From Betaproteobacteria bacterium (lineage in GTDB: Bacteria > Pseudomonadota > Gammaproteobacteria > Burkholderiales > Ferrovaceae): 7,501 nucleotides of DNA. The stretch covers positions 1 through 7,501 of the forward strand of contig JAGWPH010000216.1 of assembly GCA_028870615.1 (NCBI GenBank), written 5' to 3'. Made by a program: the position numbers and the translations under genes. This document shows, piece after piece, positions 6,315 through 7,501 of this stretch (the first letter of the stretch is position 1; each line of letters starts with the position of its first letter). The notes under the pieces are model-generated. The model made no database searches. It worked only from the letters and a program-made list of their open reading frames with translations, and was not told where the DNA came from.

Positions 6315-6340
6315 CCTGTTCTATGAATAGGATGAACAGG
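6315..6340 (-). promoter_or_regulatory. Inverted repeat in the exporter leader, overlapping its ribosome site
   Basis: CCTGTTC (6315-6321) and GAACAGG (6334-6340) are perfect 7-base arms around a 12-base spacer; an overlapping small dyad, CTAT-GA-ATAG, occupies 6321-6330. In the exporter mRNA the 3' arm includes the AGG of the AGGAAG ribosome site (6317-6312). It could form a hairpin that limits translation, or be an operator for the adjacent LysR protein. Both readings are open. Confidence 0.4.
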
Positions 6341-6360
6341 TCTAATGTGCACCAAAGCAA

Positions 6361-6366
6361 AATATA
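6361..6366 (-). promoter_or_regulatory. Candidate -10 box of the exporter gene
   Basis: TATATT on the minus strand (6366 to 6361) would start transcription near 6354, about 50 bases before the GTG. No good -35 is seen at the right distance, consistent with a promoter needing an activator such as a LysR protein bound to the AT-rich repeats just upstream. Confidence 0.3.
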
Positions 6367-6373
6367 ACTCCAG

Positions 6374-6401
6374 TTGATTATTTTCATATATTGATTACAA
6401 T
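6374..6401 (+). promoter_or_regulatory. Candidate lysR promoter with TTGATTA direct repeat
   Basis: TTGATT (6374-6379) and TACAAT (6396-6401) are spaced by 16 bases and form a reasonable sigma-70-type promoter. Its start would fall at about 6407-6408, on the lysR ATG itself. TTGATTA also occurs twice in direct orientation (6374-6380 and 6391-6397), 17 bases start to start, so the same stretch may be a binding site for the regulator, shared with the divergent exporter promoter. Confidence 0.4.
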
Positions 6402-6406
6402 AGGTT

Positions 6407-7285
6407 ATGAATATCAACTTCCAGCATCTGCGTGCCTTTGCCGCGGTTGCCCAGTGGCATAGTTTTACCCGGGCTGCGGAACACCTGCACCTGACGCAAC
6501 CCGCCATCTCCAAGGCAGTGCGCGAACTGGAGAGCCAACTGGAACTGGTGCTGCTGGAACGCACATCGAGGCATGTTGGTTTGACCGAAGCAGGGTCTGC
6601 GTTGTACGAGCATGCCCGCTCGATTTTCGCCCTGGAACAAGCCGCGCTGGGAGACATCAAGGCAAGGCTTGGGCTACAAAGGGGCCGACTGGCTGTGGGC
6701 GCCAGCACCACCCTTGCGGCTTACTGGTTGCCCCCTTACCTCGCCCAATTCATGACCCTCCACCCGGGACTTGAACTCAGCCTGATCAGTGGCAATACTG
6801 AAAGCATTGTCCAGCACGTGCTGGAATGCCGCGTGGATGTTGCACTGGTGGAAGGGCCAGTGAATGATAACCATCTGGAATGCACCCCCTGGCGCAAAGA
6901 ACCCCTGGCACTCATTGCCCCCGCAGGCCGTCTGATCCGGCAGGATGCCCTTGGAAAACAATGTTGGATCGTTCGAGAAAGCGGGTCAGGAACCGCTCAA
7001 ATGACCGAGTCCTTTCTCCATCAGCAAGGTATTCGCCCCGCGCGACAAGTGGTGGTGGGAAGCAATACAGCGGCGGTCCAGATGGTGCTGTCGGGGGCAG
7101 GCGTTTCTCTTGTGCCACGCATCATGGCCCAGTCCCATATGACACAGGGCAACCTGCAGGAAGTGCGGCTTTTCTCGGGTCCCGTGACGCGCCCCCTGAA
7201 CTGGATCAATCTGCGCGGACGCCCAGCCAGCCTGGCGCGGCAGGCTTTCGAATCCCTCTTGAATGCGGATCGTGAAACCGGCTAA
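6407..7285 (+). CDS. yeiE: YeiE-like LysR-family transcriptional regulator
   Basis: A 292-residue LysR protein. The winged helix-turn-helix spans about residues 4-62, with the typical S-F-T-R-A-A-E-H-L-H-L-T-Q-P-A-I-S-K-A-V-R-E-L-E core, followed by the linker helix and an effector-binding domain from about residue 92 (G-A-S-T-T-L-A-A-Y-W-L-P-P). Segments such as R-V-D-V-A-L-V-E-G-P, the P-W near 158-159 and W-I-V-R-E-S-G-S-G-T match what I recall of E. coli YeiE, and both length and N-terminus agree. YeiE has been reported to respond to sulfite in enterobacteria, which would suit control of the divergent YeiH-type exporter; the ligand here is inferred. An in-frame stop at 6401-6403 fixes the ATG as the earliest start. 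The ribosome site is very weak, so translation may be leaderless. A CbbR- or CysB-like role is less likely given the neighbour. Confidence 0.92.
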   Translation: MNINFQHLRAFAAVAQWHSFTRAAEHLHLTQPAISKAVRELESQLELVLLERTSRHVGLTEAGSALYEHARSIFALEQAALGDIKARLGLQRGRLAVGASTTLAAYWLPPYLAQFMTLHPGLELSLISGNTESIVQHVLECRVDVALVEGPVNDNHLECTPWRKEPLALIAPAGRLIRQDALGKQCWIVRESGSGTAQMTESFLHQQGIRPARQVVVGSNTAAVQMVLSGAGVSLVPRIMAQSHMTQGNLQEVRLFSGPVTRPLNWINLRGRPASLARQAFESLLNADRETG

Positions 7286-7356
7286 CACAGAAGGGCTACA
7301 ATCAAGCAGAATATCCCTCTAACCCGTTTCTACAAAAAAGATCGAGGAGACCAAAA

Positions 7357-7501
7357 ATGATGAAACCTCTCGCCAAAGCAATCCTGTTGCTGATGACACT
7401 GACACCCCTGATCGCCAGCGCTTTCGTTTCCTGGGCCAGCGATGAGGACATCATCGGCAACGATACCAGCATGCTGTCCAGAATGTACGAAAACGCGCCT
7501 A
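7357..7501 (+). CDS. Exported protein of unknown function, 5' fragment
   Basis: The window ends 48 residues into this gene. GAGGAG (7344-7349) stands 7 bases before the ATG at 7357; a second ATG follows directly at 7360, with slightly longer spacing. The product begins M-M-K-P-L-A-K and continues with a hydrophobic stretch (L-A-K-A-I-L-L-L-M-T-L-T-P-L-I-A-S-A), a Sec signal peptide probably cleaved after A-S-A (22) or W-A (27). The visible mature part is acidic (S-D-E-D-I-I-G-N-D), with no cysteine or heme motif so far. I do not recognise the family. The 71 bases between lysR and this gene contain no clear terminator and only weak promoter-like hexamers. Confidence 0.7.
   Translation, partial: MMKPLAKAILLLMTLTPLIASAFVSWASDEDIIGNDTSMLSRMYENAP

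Overview
The window looks like a chromosomal segment from a moderately GC-rich, Gram-negative, sulfur-oxidising proteobacterium. A gammaproteobacterial or Acidithiobacillia-like chemolithotroph is my best guess from gene content; I cannot assign a genus from sequence alone. I see no mobile elements, tRNA or rRNA genes, or CRISPR arrays. Coding density is high and the longest gap between genes is 158 bases.

Layout. (1) Positions 3310 to 1, minus strand: a probable five-gene operon in the order rhodanese (rhd), tusA, dsrE2-type, fadL-type outer-membrane channel, and a secreted protein of unknown function that runs off the left edge. (2) Positions 3420-5275, plus strand, divergent from rhd: a soluble GAF-domain NarX-type histidine kinase and a NarL-type response regulator, with an ATGA stop/start overlap. 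(3) Positions 6304-5282, minus strand, convergent with the regulator and only 6 bases from it: a YeiH-family putative sulfate/sulfite exporter. (4) Positions 6407-7285, plus strand, divergent from the exporter: a YeiE-like LysR regulator, the same divergent pairing as E. coli yeiE/yeiH. (5) From 7357 to the right edge: the first 48 residues of an exported protein I do not recognise.

How the genes may work together. The rhd-tusA-dsrE2 trio is a known sulfane-sulfur relay in sulfur oxidisers, passing persulfide sulfur between cysteines in the cytoplasm before oxidation to sulfite. Here it is followed by an outer-membrane FadL/TodX-type hydrophobic channel and a co-translated secreted protein. 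It is faced by a cytoplasmic sensor kinase with a cysteine-rich GAF domain, and lies close to an anion exporter with its own LysR regulator. A reasonable inference is a sulfur-handling neighbourhood covering uptake, sensing, persulfide relay and sulfite/sulfate efflux. The individual families are known. The coupling of the relay to a FadL channel plus a secreted partner, under a divergent cysteine-cluster sensor, is the part that deserves a second look.

The two divergent intergenic regions (3311-3419 and 6305-6406) carry dyads and repeats that could be operators. The exporter most likely starts at a GTG at 6304, the kinase may start at a TTG at 3438, and the LysR gene may be transcribed without a leader.
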